Shown: piece by piece, positions 9,876-22,797 of the stretch
Numbering within the stretch: position 1 is the stretch's first letter
Layout of the letters: each line of letters starts with the position of its first letter
Assembly: GCA_030737835.1 (NCBI GenBank)
Contig: CM060854.1
Coordinates: forward strand, 14,162,607 to 14,226,606
Origin: Acorus gramineus
Lineage: Eukaryota; Streptophyta; Magnoliopsida; Acorales; Acoraceae
Direction: 5' to 3'
DNA length: 64,000 bases
Notes under the pieces: model-generated
What the model was told of the DNA's origin: nothing
What the model saw: only the letters and a program-made list of their open reading frames with translations
The model's database searches: none
Position numbers and translations under genes: made by a program

Positions 9876-12800
9876 TGTCACGCCCCAGGGTGGCCGTCCC
9901 CGTGACGCGGCAAGTGTATATATAATATCAGAATCTACACAGGAGTTCAATAATATACCATAAACAAGCAACTACAATGACACACAGACAACAAGGAGGC
10001 TGACATGATATATACACCAAATGCGGAAGCAAAAGACTGAATTTGTAAATAAAACATACTACAGACTCGATACACAATCATCTGTCCTGTGAGAGCCAAT
10101 ATACACAATATACAACTGAATATATACAAACGCGTGCTCAAGCACGGAAATAAATACATACAGCCAAAAAGGGATGCTGATAGCCTCTAACACTCGCGGG
10201 ACGTAGCGCTGCTCCGCTACTGAAGGAATCCCTCGGAAGGCTCCTCCTGCTGATCCGGCTCAGTGGCAACTGGAGAAAACAATTGTGCGAGGGGTGAGCC
10301 ACACGCTCAGTGAACAGCACAACCCATGCATCACAGCTATATTAACCACAATTAAACAACAAACAGCCTCAAATTGGCATAACAACATAAGTCCAGTGGT
10401 TCGTACATCGCCAAACCACCACACCCTCACCCTCACCCGTCAATAGGTGACGTAGGATATTGGGACATACTAATCTAATAATCATCCTTAGACCACAACT
10501 GGTGGGTCACCCAATTGCTGACCCACCGCACCCTCACCCTCACCCTTCTATGGGTGACATAGGATATTGGGACTGACTAGGCTGTTGGTCACCCTTGGTC
10601 CACCGATAGTCTCTCCTCCACTCCGTAGGCCGCTTGGCCTTCACCCACAACTTCAGCACAGTCCGTCACAAATATTGGGAGGCGCCTACTGATGGGAGCC
10701 CTCGGAAGGGACGGCCTTTCCAACGCTGGGGCAGTCTCTACACGGATCCAACGAAGGGAAACAGAACAGCCTATCCATACGCATATGATCCACTCGGATC
10801 TGCCGACCACACATCTCTACAACTCTAGTGTCCTGAATTCCTCAGAATTCCTCCAGGGCGCATAACCAGGATGTGGGGAACATGCATTATATGATAAAGA
10901 GGTTGGATATTAACGGGGGAAGAATCCTTGGGAGGGCAGCGTGAGGTCCCGATATAGGACATCCGGACAACCAAACAAGGAACACGGAGTACCCTAGCCC
11001 GGGTCTCACCGTTGTCCTCGCGAGGCCCCTCCCCTATAATATTCACTAAGCAGGCTAATAATCACATGCTCGCATTTTTATTTAAACAAATTAAACTAAA
11101 TGGGAACATGCATCGGTCGGGGCTTTCCTAGCATGGAAACATGATAACAGGGTGCATGGTTCTTATACGGGTCCTAAGGGTATAAGTCCCTAGCATACAA
11201 TCTAGGGTGGCATGCATACTACAGATTATCATGCTTACATAGTTTTCATATTAAGCAGGTTAATATTTACTATGGTGCCCCAGGGGAGGATGATACACGC
11301 CCAAGTGCATGTAACGCCTCCCTACTGGGTTGGATCGTCCCACTCACCGGAGATCGGGTCGTCGCGCGACCGTCCGTCAAGATCTGCAAGACAGGGTAAC
11401 CAACTAGGTGAGTAAAATACACAAGAATACCACAAAATACTCTAAAAATACTCTAAAAATACCCAACGCTCAGACAAGCGTACATACGGCCTGTACGCAC
11501 GCGAGCCCGAGCACTCCGACTCACTCCCAAACCCTCAGCAACCACCCGCACGGCCACCCGCCCCCGGATGCACCGCCGCGCCTCAGCTCGCGCACACAGG
11601 CGCACCGCCAGGCCCCTGCCCGCACGCCTGGACATGCAGCCGAGCCTCCTGGGTGCACCGCGCGCCCACTACGCCCCATCGCAGCAGCCCGCGCGCACCC
11701 CGCACGCCCCGCGCTGTCTGCACGCACACCACACGCCCCGCGCCCAGCGCCTCGCCCCGCGCGCACCCCGCGCGCACCTCCGCTGCCCTCGCCTCGCTTC
11801 GCGCGCACCCTGCGCGCATCACCGGCTCGCACCATCTGCTCGACCAGCCCCGCCAGCCTGCCCGCGCTGCTCGCCCGCGCTGCCTGCCTGCGCGCATCGC
11901 CGAGTGGCCCGAGTACTGCTCGCCTGCTGCCGGAGCACTTCCCGCCTGCCTGATGTGCTGCCTGTGCTGCCTGCTACCCGAGACTGCTAACCTCTCTGCC
12001 CAACCGGTCCGCCCTGCCTGCTTGCGCGCACAGCCTGCCTGCCCGGCCTGCCAGCGTGCACAGCCAACACGAGCCAACTTAGCCAGCCCTGCTACCCGCC
12101 CGGAACAGCCCTGCCAGCCCTGGCATCCTGCCTGGGACTGCCCAACACCTTGTCCGAGCACCTCCACCACCAACCACCGGCCACCCATGACCTCCGACCG
12201 CCCCCAACCACCTCCGAAAGCCACCCACAGCCACCGACCGCCTCCCAACCCCAAAACCATCATCCTAACAAGCATCTATGCAAGGAAAGAGAGGAAAAAG
12301 GGCTTACCAAGGGAAAGCAAGGATGCTCGGTTGCTCTCCGCGCACCGAAACCTCTCCCCAAAGGCCTCCAACGCCGGGATCTCCCTTGGCCCTCGAAATG
12401 GCCCAAATCAGGGGAGAAAAGAGGGGGGATGAAGGGGCCAAACTTCTCGGAATTCGAATCCGAGAACACCGGGGCGTAGATTGGGATCCGATGTAGCCGT
12501 TCTATGATTTAGGTTTTAAGCTTTGAGGACCCTAAATGGCTCAAAAGCTTGAAAAAGAGAGAGGGGGAGAGAGAAAAAGAGTTGGAGAAGACAATGAATA
12601 GTGGGCAACCCTTTTTGCTCTCTTTAAATAGTCAACTCACTTGGATTAGGGCTAATCAAGATTAATTAGGGCTTAAGCTAGGTTTAGGTTAACTTAGGTG
12701 AGGTTTGACCCTAGTCAACCCAACCACACTAAAAGCCAAAATCATTTGACCAAGTCAAGGTCCACATTGACCAAGTCAAAGTCTCCCAATGACTTCTCGC

Positions 12801-13054
12801 TCGGTCAAAACCCGGATACGCCCCGAAACTGTGAAATTCAGAACGTTACCAGAATTCGACGAAATTTTCGTGAGAGGCCTAAAATGACACCAGGACACAT
12901 AATATGCAGTTATATTTTCAATCGGAGTCCTCTAACTCAGGACGATAGCTAACAATCCAAAATTTAGCGGTTCCGATCGAAAACCGAAAAAAATGAAAAA
13001 CTGCCAGAATGCTCCAATAGTTACCAGAAGGTTAAAAGTGACACATATATAACA
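9876..13054 (-). mobile_element. Family A solo LTR, TSD GATGC
   Basis: Plus-strand text starts TGTCACGCCCCAGGG and ends GTGACACATATATAACA. GATGC stands on both sides (9871-9875, 13055-13059), so the 3179-bp insertion is complete and has no interior. It carries the usual complementary set: G-rich/hairpin units at about 10399-10580, 36-nt island 11348-11383, CpG-rich tract 11500-12140, complementary acceptors and donors, and W-boxes near 12700-12810. The near-identical LTR at 60312-63819 is its closest relative here. Reading frames through the GC-rich part are ignored as compositional. Confidence 0.95.
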
Positions 13055-13088
13055 GATGCAGTTCGGGTAGCTCCTCGTTGCTGAATTC

Positions 13089-13866
13089 TCAAAAACCACG
13101 TGAGTGGTCAGAATAGCCCAGGCGGTAGCCACTGATGAAGCCCAGAAGGCGATCCTCTTCATCACCCTCACAAGCATCGCAGAGAGACTGTAGCTGATGG
13201 TCAATGGAGAGGGCAGCAGCATGAACAAAGGCTTGCAAGCTCCTCGAAAAGCCACTAGGAGGGAGAAGAACACTCTAGGGTCACCGGGGGCACCATTGGC
13301 GGGGTGTCGACCTCCATGCCAATGGTGGGAGAAACGGTACTCCTAGGGGTGGCAGAAGACGAGGAAGACGATGAAGAAGAAGAAGAAGAAGCGGACAAGG
13401 AAGACGATCGAACGGCGGGTGATGGAGAGACAGAAAGCGGTGGCAATAAGGTTAAATCCACCGGTAGGGCAATGGAATTTGATCCAAAACCCATCCGAAG
13501 GAGCCTCAAAGAGCGCCGCCTCACCCCATTGTGTGGAGCAGTTGGAGGAGGAACCAAACCGATGCCATCGCTAGGCGCAACCGCATCGCCAGGAAATGTT
13601 GCATCAGGAGGAGCGCGTCGCAGTTCCTCCAATCCAAGTAACTCTCACCATGATTGGTCAGGATACTCCATCACCCGGGAGATGTCATCCATCTTCACCT
13701 CCTCGACCTCCGGCCTAGGGGCATCCACCATCGGCTTCCGGGGATGGCACAGGTGGCGATGGGATGAATCCCAACCATCTAGCATCCAAGGACCCCGAAC
13801 CCGGATCCGACGATTCTCCCAATCATGGATATCACCCCGGGACATACCGAGAACCAGTTCTGGCAC
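13089..13866 (-). pseudogene. Unrecognised minus-strand ORF remnant with Ser tract
   Basis: The frame from 13866 reads GMSRGDIHDWENRRIRVRG, meets one TGA after YPDQSW (about 13645), continues through a Pro-rich part and a run of about 12 serines encoded by a GAA-type triplet repeat on the plus strand (13354-13396), and ends near 13258. After a one-base shift it continues as FVHAAALSIDHQL and GFISGYRLGY to a stop at 13091-13089. I do not recognise the family. It lies in the same host DNA as the antisense ORF, split from it by the solo LTR at 9876-13054. It could be part of a transposon or a decayed gene. Confidence 0.3.
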
Positions 13867-14535
13867 CCAAGCCCGGTGAGAGATATAGAAGGAAGGAAAC
13901 CGCCCGGAGGATGTGTAACGCCCCCGTACCCATTATCCTTAATTAAGGCATGCGATACGGTGCGTTACGTAAACACCATCCACAATATATCGGATAATAT
14001 AAATAAACTCATAAAATACTCTTAGGATTTAAAACAAAACCAACCAAAGGATCTCTATAATTCATTCTTCAGTTTGAATGAATACACACGGGTTCTTTAT
14101 TTAACACTAATAATAATTCCTCCGGTTTTGCTGATAAGGCTAAGGACGTCTACTACATGCCAAGAAGAAGGCTTATTCAACACCTACGATGCAATGAAGG
14201 TAAAACGCAAACTAGATTGCCAATGCCCCTCCACGAACAACGATAACCAACAACTACCCTGAAAGGTTTGGAAAAGATGGGTGACTACCACACGCTCAGT
14301 AAATGGACCTATAGCATCCCAATAATAATAATAACAATAATAATAAAATAGTCCCACAAATCCAAACTAACATATTATAAACATATACATATAATTGTCA
14401 CAAGTGTAACGATAAAACATAATGCATCTCTTTAGAGGAATAGCCACAATCTCATACTAACTACATGATGCGTATGATGCAACGGACACGCATGCCCGTA
14501 TGGCACGCAGCCGAAAGATGCTCCATCTAGAGCTT

Positions 14536-14640
14536 GGTCACGCAGACCGGTCGTCACGCAGACAAGGTCCCACTGAACTGGGTCACACAGACCGGTCGTC
14601 ACGCAGACGATGTCACGCAAACAGGTGTCACGCAGACAGA
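14536..14640. repeat. Minisatellite in family D LTR
   Basis: The word GTCACGCAGAC or a close variant occurs about six times, partly with CCGGTC between copies, giving an irregular period of 14-45 bases. Confidence 0.7.
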
Positions 14641-16206
14641 TGATATGCATGCAAGATCAATTTATCAAACAGCAATTTGCATGCAAGAATAACATAGTCT
14701 CCAATATAGATTATACGTAAAATAATACCTTAAAATCATGGTGTCATGCTCATGTATTCCATAATCAAGATAACAGTTGTATTCATAAAATAGGCATGAT
14801 GCGGTCATGATATAAATATAAATAGTTTCAAAATCTACGTAGAGACTAGACCCACTCACCTCCGGTCCAACGATTCGCAAAACCACAACCGAGTCTTACA
14901 GTAAATCTAATCTGACAAGAAACGATATGGCTAGGTCACAGTATGATCAAACAGTACGGCCTGATGGGGTCCGTACTTACCAAAAATCTAACGGCTCCTA
15001 CTGGGACAGTCCCAAACAAACCGATGGCCCCTCTGGGAGCCATCCAGAACATGTCCAACGGCTCTCAAGGGAGCCATACCGAGGCAGAAAACATGAAACC
15101 CTACCTTTATTAAAACATCCTAACACGTTCTATCATGGAAAACCATACACGAGTCGTTTAAAACGGCGTAAAACAGAAAAGAACTCATCTCAAAAATCCA
15201 ATTAAAATCAATCCAAAAACTCATTTAAAACATCATTGAAAAACCGTATATTTAACATAGGTATAAAAGTAATATAAAATAGATAAAACGATACAAATCA
15301 TTTATGAGATAGATCAAAGATCATATAAAGAAAATCCATTCGAAATCCTAGCTTATGGAAAAATGATAAAAACATCGATGAAACATAAAATACTTGGTAC
15401 ACCCAAGGGTCTGAATATACTTTATGAAATCCTTTGAAAACCACAAGAGATAACATATTATTATACCTAGCATGATATTCTTCTATTCAAAACCCTAGAT
15501 TTAAAAGGATTCATAAAAAGGACATATATAAAAATAATTAAACCATATTACAAAAATCTTCAAAAACCATAGATCTATTATATGTAGAAACAACTAACAT
15601 GGATTTATTATAAAAACTCTTTTAAAAAATCATAAAAGCATGTATAGGTTTGGATCTATGCATATAAGGGTCAAACAAGACCTAAAGATCATAAAAACAT
15701 GATTTCTACCTTAACGAATTAACCTAAACATGGTATATACATAAGCATATTTATTTTTACATGAAAGACTTACAAAAACATCATAAAATCATCATTATAT
15801 CATTGTTAAAACATAGCAATTCAAAATCGTGCGAAAACACCTAAGAAACAAGAAGAAAACTATCCTCTTTGCTTGGAAAACCTTGAAAACGAGATCATAT
15901 TAAAAGAACATCTAAAGGGAATCATTATAAACCAAAAACTCTTCATAAACAGAGGATAATACTCACAAGAACCCTCTATTTGAACCCCTTCCCGAGCTCC
16001 TCAACAATGGTGCCAAAAACAAGAAGAAGATCTTTTAGGGTTTGAAATTTATAGGGTTTCAAGGCAATGAAAGAGAAAAAGAGGTTTATAAGCCTCTCAT
16101 ACACGTGAGGAAACAATTACGATGCCAATAATTTGCATTAATCCTGATTAATGCACCTGTTCCATCCAAAAACGGAACCTATTTTCAAAAATACGATTTT
16201 CCAGAT

Positions 16207-16312
16207 CGACGGCTCTTATAGCATCCGTCGCCCAGGCTTCTGACGGCTCTCCCTGATCCGTCGCCCATGCTTCCGACTGCTCTCCCCGATCCATCGCCCA
16301 TGTGCCCGACAG
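16207..16312. repeat. Three-copy tandem repeat in family D LTR
   Basis: Three units of about 35 bases share CGACGGCTCT, GATCCGTCGCCC and ATGCTTCC. The third copy is the most diverged. It lies in the U3 side of the LTR (minus orientation). Confidence 0.65.
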
Positions 16313-16578
16313 CAGCTATAAGATCTATCAGACACTGTCTAACACCCTGATACTGTGTGGTCCATAACTTGATCGATACCCATCCAATTTACAATCCGTA
16401 AAAAGCGCTGGAAAGCCAACAAAACGAGAAATCTAACCATGCCAAATTATTAGAAATTTGGTATACTAAGCATACCATAGAAGCAGGTTAATTATGGAAT
16501 AAAAAGTCAGAGTCACTACAGGATGAGCCCTTGACCTAATAGATCCAGCTGACCTCGGCAAGGCCTAGCTCAACTCCT

Positions 16579-17561
16579 TGTAGATACCCCAATTTTGACC
16601 GTCCAAAGAGACAAAAATAGTTCAAGTAACACTTAAGAAATTACCGCATTTGGACATCTAAAAGAAAACTCCCTTAGAAACCAAAAACCGGAAACCCTGG
16701 TCCAAACCCCTTAGGAAAACCTAGGACCTAGACAGGGGCGGCTACTTGAGAGTAGCCGCCCCATACGAGGCGGCTAGTTCCAACTAGCCGCCCCATTGAC
16801 CGACCCCAAACCGCCTTCCTGGATGAGACATAAAGCAAGCATGATTGTGGCGGATTGTCCCTTCTAGCCGCCCCATCTCAACCAGTTCAACCTTAGTAAC
16901 CGACCCAAGCCATCGCTTGTCAGAGATGGGACGTTTGGCAGGTTATGATGGGGGCAGCTACCTGAGAGTAGTCGCCCCTCACCGGGTGGCTAGTTCCAAC
17001 TAGCCGCCCCTAACCTGGATATTGTCAGAGAATAAAGATCTAATGGAAGGTCAAATCAAGCACCTTATTACCCATTTTGATTTATTGTCCAGTAGACATC
17101 CTATTCATATTCATTAACAATTAACATTCCCAAGCAACCAATCCACACCCACACTCACAAATCTATACCTCCCACACGACCATTTCAAAACCCTTGAGAA
17201 AGAAAGTGAGAGAGAAACCCATTTCCTACACCAAATCACTCTCCAAAACCCAGGTTAAACCTAGCTTAACCTCTGCCAAACACCCAAATCAAACCCTACC
17301 CAGGTTCTGCCCAAATTAAACCAGACACCAGGCGGCTACGCCCAACTAGCCGCCCCCCACCAGGCGGCTAAATACAACTAGAGGGCCCTTCCCTAGCCCA
17401 TCTCAGTCCCAATTCTCCTTTAGTCAGGTTCCCAAAGCAGAAAAGGATCTCTGTCTTCACCTTTGTATACGGCATATTCGTGTCTCAGAGCAGAGACCCC
17501 ACAAACTCCCCACGCAAGCGATCAAATCCGCCCCAACTTTTCCTGCTTTTTTAGAAAAGCA
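16579..17561 (+). mobile_element. Family E LTR, 5' LTR of a Tat-lineage element
   Basis: It starts TGTAGATACCCCAATTTTG and ends TTAGAAAAGCA, 983 bp. The following GGTGGCGATCAC resembles the primer site region of Tat/Ogre-like elements, so this is read as a 5' LTR. The left flank is CTCCT with no purine tract, which argues against a 3' LTR of the Tat remnant to the left. The element's protease and RT lie in the same orientation at 50592-52780, beyond the nested stack. The partner LTR is outside the window. Confidence 0.65.
16735..16792. repeat. Pair of perfect hairpins in family E LTR
   Basis: Stem 1 is GGGGCGGCTACT (16735-16746), loop TGAG, complement to 16762. Stem 2 is GGCGGCTAGTT (16769-16779), loop CC, complement to 16792. 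A second pair with G-U pairs and a few mismatches is at 16951-17010, and a decayed pair near 17333-17390. Confidence 0.8.
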
Positions 17562-17563
17562 GG

Positions 17564-17573
17564 TGGCGATCAC
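17564..17573 (+). other. Probable primer binding site of the Tat-lineage element
   Basis: TGGCGATCAC begins three bases after the LTR end at 17561. TGGCGAC-type primer sites are common in Tat/Ogre-like elements; the exact tRNA is not assigned. Confidence 0.4.
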
Positions 17574-19438
17574 AATAACCTTTGAATCCTCCTGAGGACC
17601 CGTCATGTTATGCCTGTGTCATTTGGAGCCCTTTTTTTCTCGATCGGAGTCGCTAAAATTTTGTCTTTTAACCACCTGCAGGAGTTGGAGTACTCTGATT
17701 GAAAATCTAATTGCATATTATGGATCCTGGAATTCCCAATCATCGAATTCCGATATCGTTTTGGAAAAATATGTAGTTTTGAACCGTATCCGGGTTTTGG
17801 TCGATGCTGGATTTTCAAAGGGTGACTTTGACCAAGTCAAATGAAGACTTTGACCAGTCAAGGATGATCTAGAAGTCAAGGGGTTTTGTTTGTTTCCTTG
17901 GTTGGGTTGACCTAGGTCAAAATCCACCAAACCCCCCCCCCCCTTTTTGTGAATTAATTACCCCTCTCTCTCTTTTCTCTCCTTCTCTCTCCCACCCTTA
18001 GAGAAATCCATTCGAGCTCTCTTTTTGCTCCCCTTTTTTCTTGTGTGTTCTAGGTGAGAAAAGAAGGAGAAAAAGAGGCACATGAAGGAGGTGGATCAAG
18101 TAGAGAAGATAATTAAGGTTTGTGTGTGTGCATATATTGTGTTGTTGCCTCTTCTTCCTCCTCCTTATCTAGCTCTCTCATGCTCCCTCTCATGCTCCCT
18201 CCTGGTTTCAGCCAAGAAGAAGAGCACCCAAGTTGAGGTGGTGGTAGTGGTGGTGGCGGTCGAGGTGGTCAAGGGCGTGCTTGCGAGCCCCGACATCTCC
18301 CCCTTCCCTCCCCCTCCCTTGGTGAGTTATTCTTCCCTCTTCTTTCCTGATGTGTAGCACTTTTGGCAAGGTTGGGAGGTCATGCAAGCTAGGTAGATGG
18401 GTTAGGGTGTGTGAGGGGGGCTGGGAAGGGGTTAAAAGTGGCTGGGTCTGTCCGCGCACGTGCGCGCATAGAGGGGCGCAGGCAGGCGCAGTCGCACGAT
18501 TGTTCGCACGCGCGAGGCAGCGCGTCTGGGCACGCGGCAGGGCGTCAGCAGGCTTGGGGACGCGTGCACGTGTGCGTGCATGTGCGGGGCCGCGCGTGTG
18601 GCTGCCTAAGGGCTCGGGTAGGTGCTGGGGCACTCAGGCATGCGTGCGTATGTGCGTGTCTAAGTCTTTGGCATTTCTAGTTAAATTCTAAGTGTTTTAA
18701 TGTGATTTTACTCACCAAATTGGATACCCTTGCCTTGCAGATCTCGTTGGATGGGATGCGCGAGGACCCGGGTTGCGGTGAGTGGTTCGATCCAACCCTT
18801 CGGGATGCGCTCGATGTACGTAGTCGTGCATCGCGCATCCATGGGGCTTCTTTGCACCCTAAATATGCTAGATATTTGCATGCTAGGCCTGTATAGCTCG
18901 TATATTGCTTAGAACCCCCTTTTCTACCATATACTTGCCTATGTATATTCTTGTGTGAATTATTATGTATGCATGCGCCCTTGATGTATGGTCATGTGTG
19001 ATGTGTGTTTCATGAATGTATAGAATAAGCATGCCTTAGGTAGTCCCTATGAGTAATACTACCATATTAATTGGAATATCCAGCATGATTAAGTCTGGGT
19101 TAATAATGAGCACATGCCTAATATTCCCTTGCGATGAGACTCGAGGCGTGGTGTAGTTGTTGCGCCCATGCTAATGGGGCAAAGCTATGACCAACTTCAA
19201 GAGATGATGAGCTCTCTCTCTCGCCCTCTCCCTTTGCACGAACTGAGTAAGTAAATGTGATTTCCTACTCGACTCAGGTTCGTTTGGAATATTGGCATGC
19301 ACCTGTTAGTGTGCGAGATCGCGCTTGACCCTTCCCTTTTAAGTTGGTGATATCCAACGCATTTTAGGGTATACCTTGTATGCTTATATGCTTGTATGAG
19401 GTATGCTTGTATTCTAGTATGCTTGTATGAGGTATGCT

Positions 19439-21571
19439 TGTCACGCCCCAGGGCGGCCGTCCCCGGGACGCGGCAAGTGTATATATGATATCAGTCTAAA
19501 CAGGAGTTCAATAACATACTCACACAACAGCTAAAAATGACAACAAAGAGGCTGACATGATATATACACAAATAGCGGAAGCTAAAAAGACTGAATATGT
19601 AATTCAAAGACATATTACAGACTCGATACATAATCAACTGTCCTGTGAGAGCCAATATATACAATGACATCCAAATACAATACAAACACGTGCCCAAGCA
19701 CGGAATATAATACATACAATCAAAAGGGATGCTGATAGCCTCTAAAACTCACAGAAATGTGGCGCTGCACCGCTACTGCTGAGGTCACTCGGGGAGCTCC
19801 TCCTCCTGATCCGACTCAGATAGCACTGGAGAATAATATTATGCGAGGGGTGAGCCACACGCTCAGTGAACAGCACAACCCATGCTTCACAGTTCATATT
19901 AACCACAATTTATCATTTAAAAGCCTTAAAGTGGCAAGAACTCCACAATCCAGTGGGTCGCTACATCGCCGACCCACCACACCCTCACCCTCACCCCTCA
20001 ATAGGTGACATAGGATATTGGGACTGATTACTACACAAATCCGGCGGGTCGCTACATCGCCGACCCACCACACCCTCACCCTCACCCCTCAATATGGTGA
20101 CATAGGATATTGGGACTTACAAAGCAGTGGGTCGCTACATCGCCGACCCACCACACCCTCACCCTCACCCCTCAATAGGTGACATAGGATATTGGGACTG
20201 ACTAGGCTGTTGGTCACCCTTGGTCCACCGATAGTCTCTCCTCCACTCCGTAGGTCGCTTGGCCACTCCCACATTCAGCACAGTCCGTCCCAAATCAAGA
20301 GGTGCCTACTGATGGGAGCCCTCTCACGGGATGACCTTTCTAACGCTGAGGCAGTCTCTACACGGATCCAACGAAGGGAACAGAACAGCCTATCCATACG
20401 CATATGATCCACTCGGATCCGCGACATCCCTTAACTGAAAAAAAAAGAAACCTTGGGAGGGCACCATGAGGTCCCGATATAGGATATCCCGACAACCAAA
20501 CAAGGAACACGGAGTACCCTAGCCCGGGTCTCAACGCTGACTTCGCAAGGCCCTTTAATCCAGAGAAGGGAGACTCTATGGATGTCATGAATTCTTCAGA
20601 ATTCCTCCAGGGCGCATAACCAGGATGCGGGGAACATGCATAATAATAATAACAAGGTTATAATATTATTGGGAAAAGAAACCTTGGGAGGGCAGCATGA
20701 GGTCCCGATATAGGACATCCCGACAACCAAACAAGGAACACGGAGTACCCTAACCCGGGTCTCAATGTTGACCTCACAAGGCCCCTCCCTATAGTATTAT
20801 CTAAGGCATGCTAAAATACTATAAGTTTGCATTTAATTTAATAAATTAAACTAGTAGGACATATGCGTAGGTCGAGGCTTCCTAGCATGATAACAAGGTG
20901 ACAGGATGCATGGCTCTTACACATATCCTAAGGGTGCAAGTCCCTAACATACAAGGTCTAGGGTAGCATGCATACTACATATTAATCATGCTTGCATGGA
21001 TTACACATTACACAAGTTAATATAGTCTATGGTGCCCCAGGGGAGGACGGTATACGCCCAAGTGCATATAACGCCTCCCTACTTGGTTGGGTTGTACCAC
21101 TCACACTTAACCGGGTCGTCGCGTGACCGTCCGTCAAGATCTGCAAGACAGGGAAATCAACTCGGTGAGTAAAATACACAATTACACACAAAATACACTA
21201 AAATACCCAACACTTGAACAAGCGTACATACGGCCTGTACGCACGCGAGTCCGAGCACCCCGACTCACTCCCGAACCCCCGGGCAGCCGTACGCGCGGCC
21301 ACCCGACCCAGGCTCACAGCCGCGCCCCAGCCCGCGCACCCAGGCGCACTGCCGAGCCCAGCCCGCATGCCCGAACACCCTGCCGAGCCCCCCCCCCCCC
21401 ACCCCCCCCCCCACCGGTGCACCGCGCGCTCACTGCGCCCCAGCACAGCAACCCGCGTGCACACCCGCACGCCCAGTGCCCCAACGCCGCACCCCGCGCA
21501 CACCCCGCGGGCACCACCCGCTCGCATCACCCGCTCGCACCACTCGCTCGTCCAGCCCCGGGTCCAGCCCC
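19439..21571 (-). mobile_element. Truncated A LTR inside the B LTR
   Basis: Plus-strand text starts TGTCACGCCCCAGGG at 19439 and carries the 3' tail, hairpin units, 36-nt island (21105-21140) and part of the CpG-rich tract. It stops abruptly after CCAGCCCCGGG near 21571, where outer LTR text resumes. The U3/promoter part and the right duplication are gone; left flank ATGCT. Confidence 0.75.
19950..20200. repeat. Three tandem G-rich plus hairpin units (complement)
   Basis: Three units, each with CACCCTCACCCTCACCCCTC, TAGGATATTGGGACT and a GTGGGTCG...CGACCCAC-type hairpin. The middle hairpin has GCGGGTCG on its left arm without a matching change on the right. Similar arrays lie at 10399-10580, 24391-24560, 31497-31660, 55326-55487 and 60827-61020. 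Confidence 0.7.
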
Positions 21572-22765
21572 GGGTGTATATTTTTTTATGCTTTCTATCC
21601 AAGTTAGAGAGTATCCCTATAATTAATTGATATGTTATCGTGCTTGTAGTTCATGTACATAACTAAGATATAATTCTCCTGTAATATATATGCGCATGTT
21701 AAAACTAATTAGGCCTATATGAAATAGGAGTGGGTACGACCCGTTGTCGGGATGTACCTCATTAGTTAGAGCGCGAGCCATGTAATCACCCCTACATCCG
21801 TGTGATGCACTTGAATGGAATTCAAGAGAATTCATTTGTTGTATCGGTTTTGTTAAACCGGTGGCTATGGCATTAAGTTAGGCTTACTCATGCTAGGCGC
21901 ATATTAGAACCGCCTGTTGGATTATATTCCTTGGGCTTATTTCTGTGTGAGAGCAGAGGTGTCACGCCCCAGGGCGGCCGTCCCCGAGACGTGGCAATAA
22001 TAAATATCAGCTATCAATACCTGAGGTCAATAAAGACTCCAACAATAATACACAAGGTGGCAAAGCAAGATAATGATAACTGACTGAAAAGCGGAAGCAT
22101 AATATATAAACAATGTCTGTAAATCAAAAACAATATTACAGACTCGAATACACAATCACTGTCCTGTGAGAGCCAAGTCTAGACCAAAGAAAAATACAAC
22201 ATGTGCCACATGCACGAATTACAATATATACAATGACTCTAGGACTGCTGACAGCCTCGCACTCGCCATCCGCCGGAAGTGTTGTGCCTATGTCATTTGG
22301 AGCACTCTGTTCGAAAATTTGGGTACATAATTTTTTTTCCTAGAAGTTATGTATTCCTGATTTGGTATTTGGATTTGATTTTGTTAAAATCCAAGATGAA
22401 GAGGTTTAAATATGATTTTATTAGGAGATGTCCAGTTTTGAGTTAGCTTCCGTACAGAAGTGGAATTAGATCAACTGGATTCTTGTAGTAAAAGTTATGG
22501 GTATTTTTCCAAGTATACCCCGGGGATGGAAATTCTGGCAGCAGCCCTGCTCTATGTTTAGCTCTAATTTCGGAATAGCTAGAGGGATTATTTGATCTTG
22601 GCATAAACATGAAAGTTGTAGATAATCCTCTTGGCTTTTCAACGGACTTGGAATTGTGAAATTCGGAGTTGTATTGAGGAAGTTATGGCTGTTTCAGTGA
22701 AGCCTGCGCAGAATTTCTAGTCAAAGGACGACTTAGTCTTTCCCATTTAGATATTTGTGGAATAA

Positions 22766-22797
<32 letters not shown>

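Larger units (their letters stand above)
13914..16520 (-). mobile_element. Family D solo LTR, TSD GGATG
   Basis: Plus-strand text starts TGTAACGCCCCCG and ends GAGTCACTACA, that is TGTAGTGACTC...GGGGGCGTTACA on the minus strand. GGATG flanks both ends (13909-13913 and 16521-16525). It is 2607 bp, AT-rich, without internal coding domain. The TGT...ACA ends and GGGCGTTACA tail are common in plant gypsy LTRs; the family is unrelated in body to A and B. Nothing gene-like is seen at 14650-16100 beyond AT-rich LTR text. Confidence 0.9.

Noticed and set aside
13304-13879. 191-codon plus-strand frame with acidic GAA-encoded run
   Set aside because: The acidic run comes from a triplet repeat; the opposite strand gives a longer joined frame. 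Neither matches a known family, so only the minus remnant is listed with low confidence.
14470-14640. CRISPR-like direct repeats
   Set aside because: Irregular spacing, no unique spacers, and placement inside a plant LTR; it is a minisatellite.
16579-17561. 3' LTR of the Tat remnant at 5486-9229
   Set aside because: No purine tract precedes it, the region before it is other DNA, and a primer-site-like sequence follows it.
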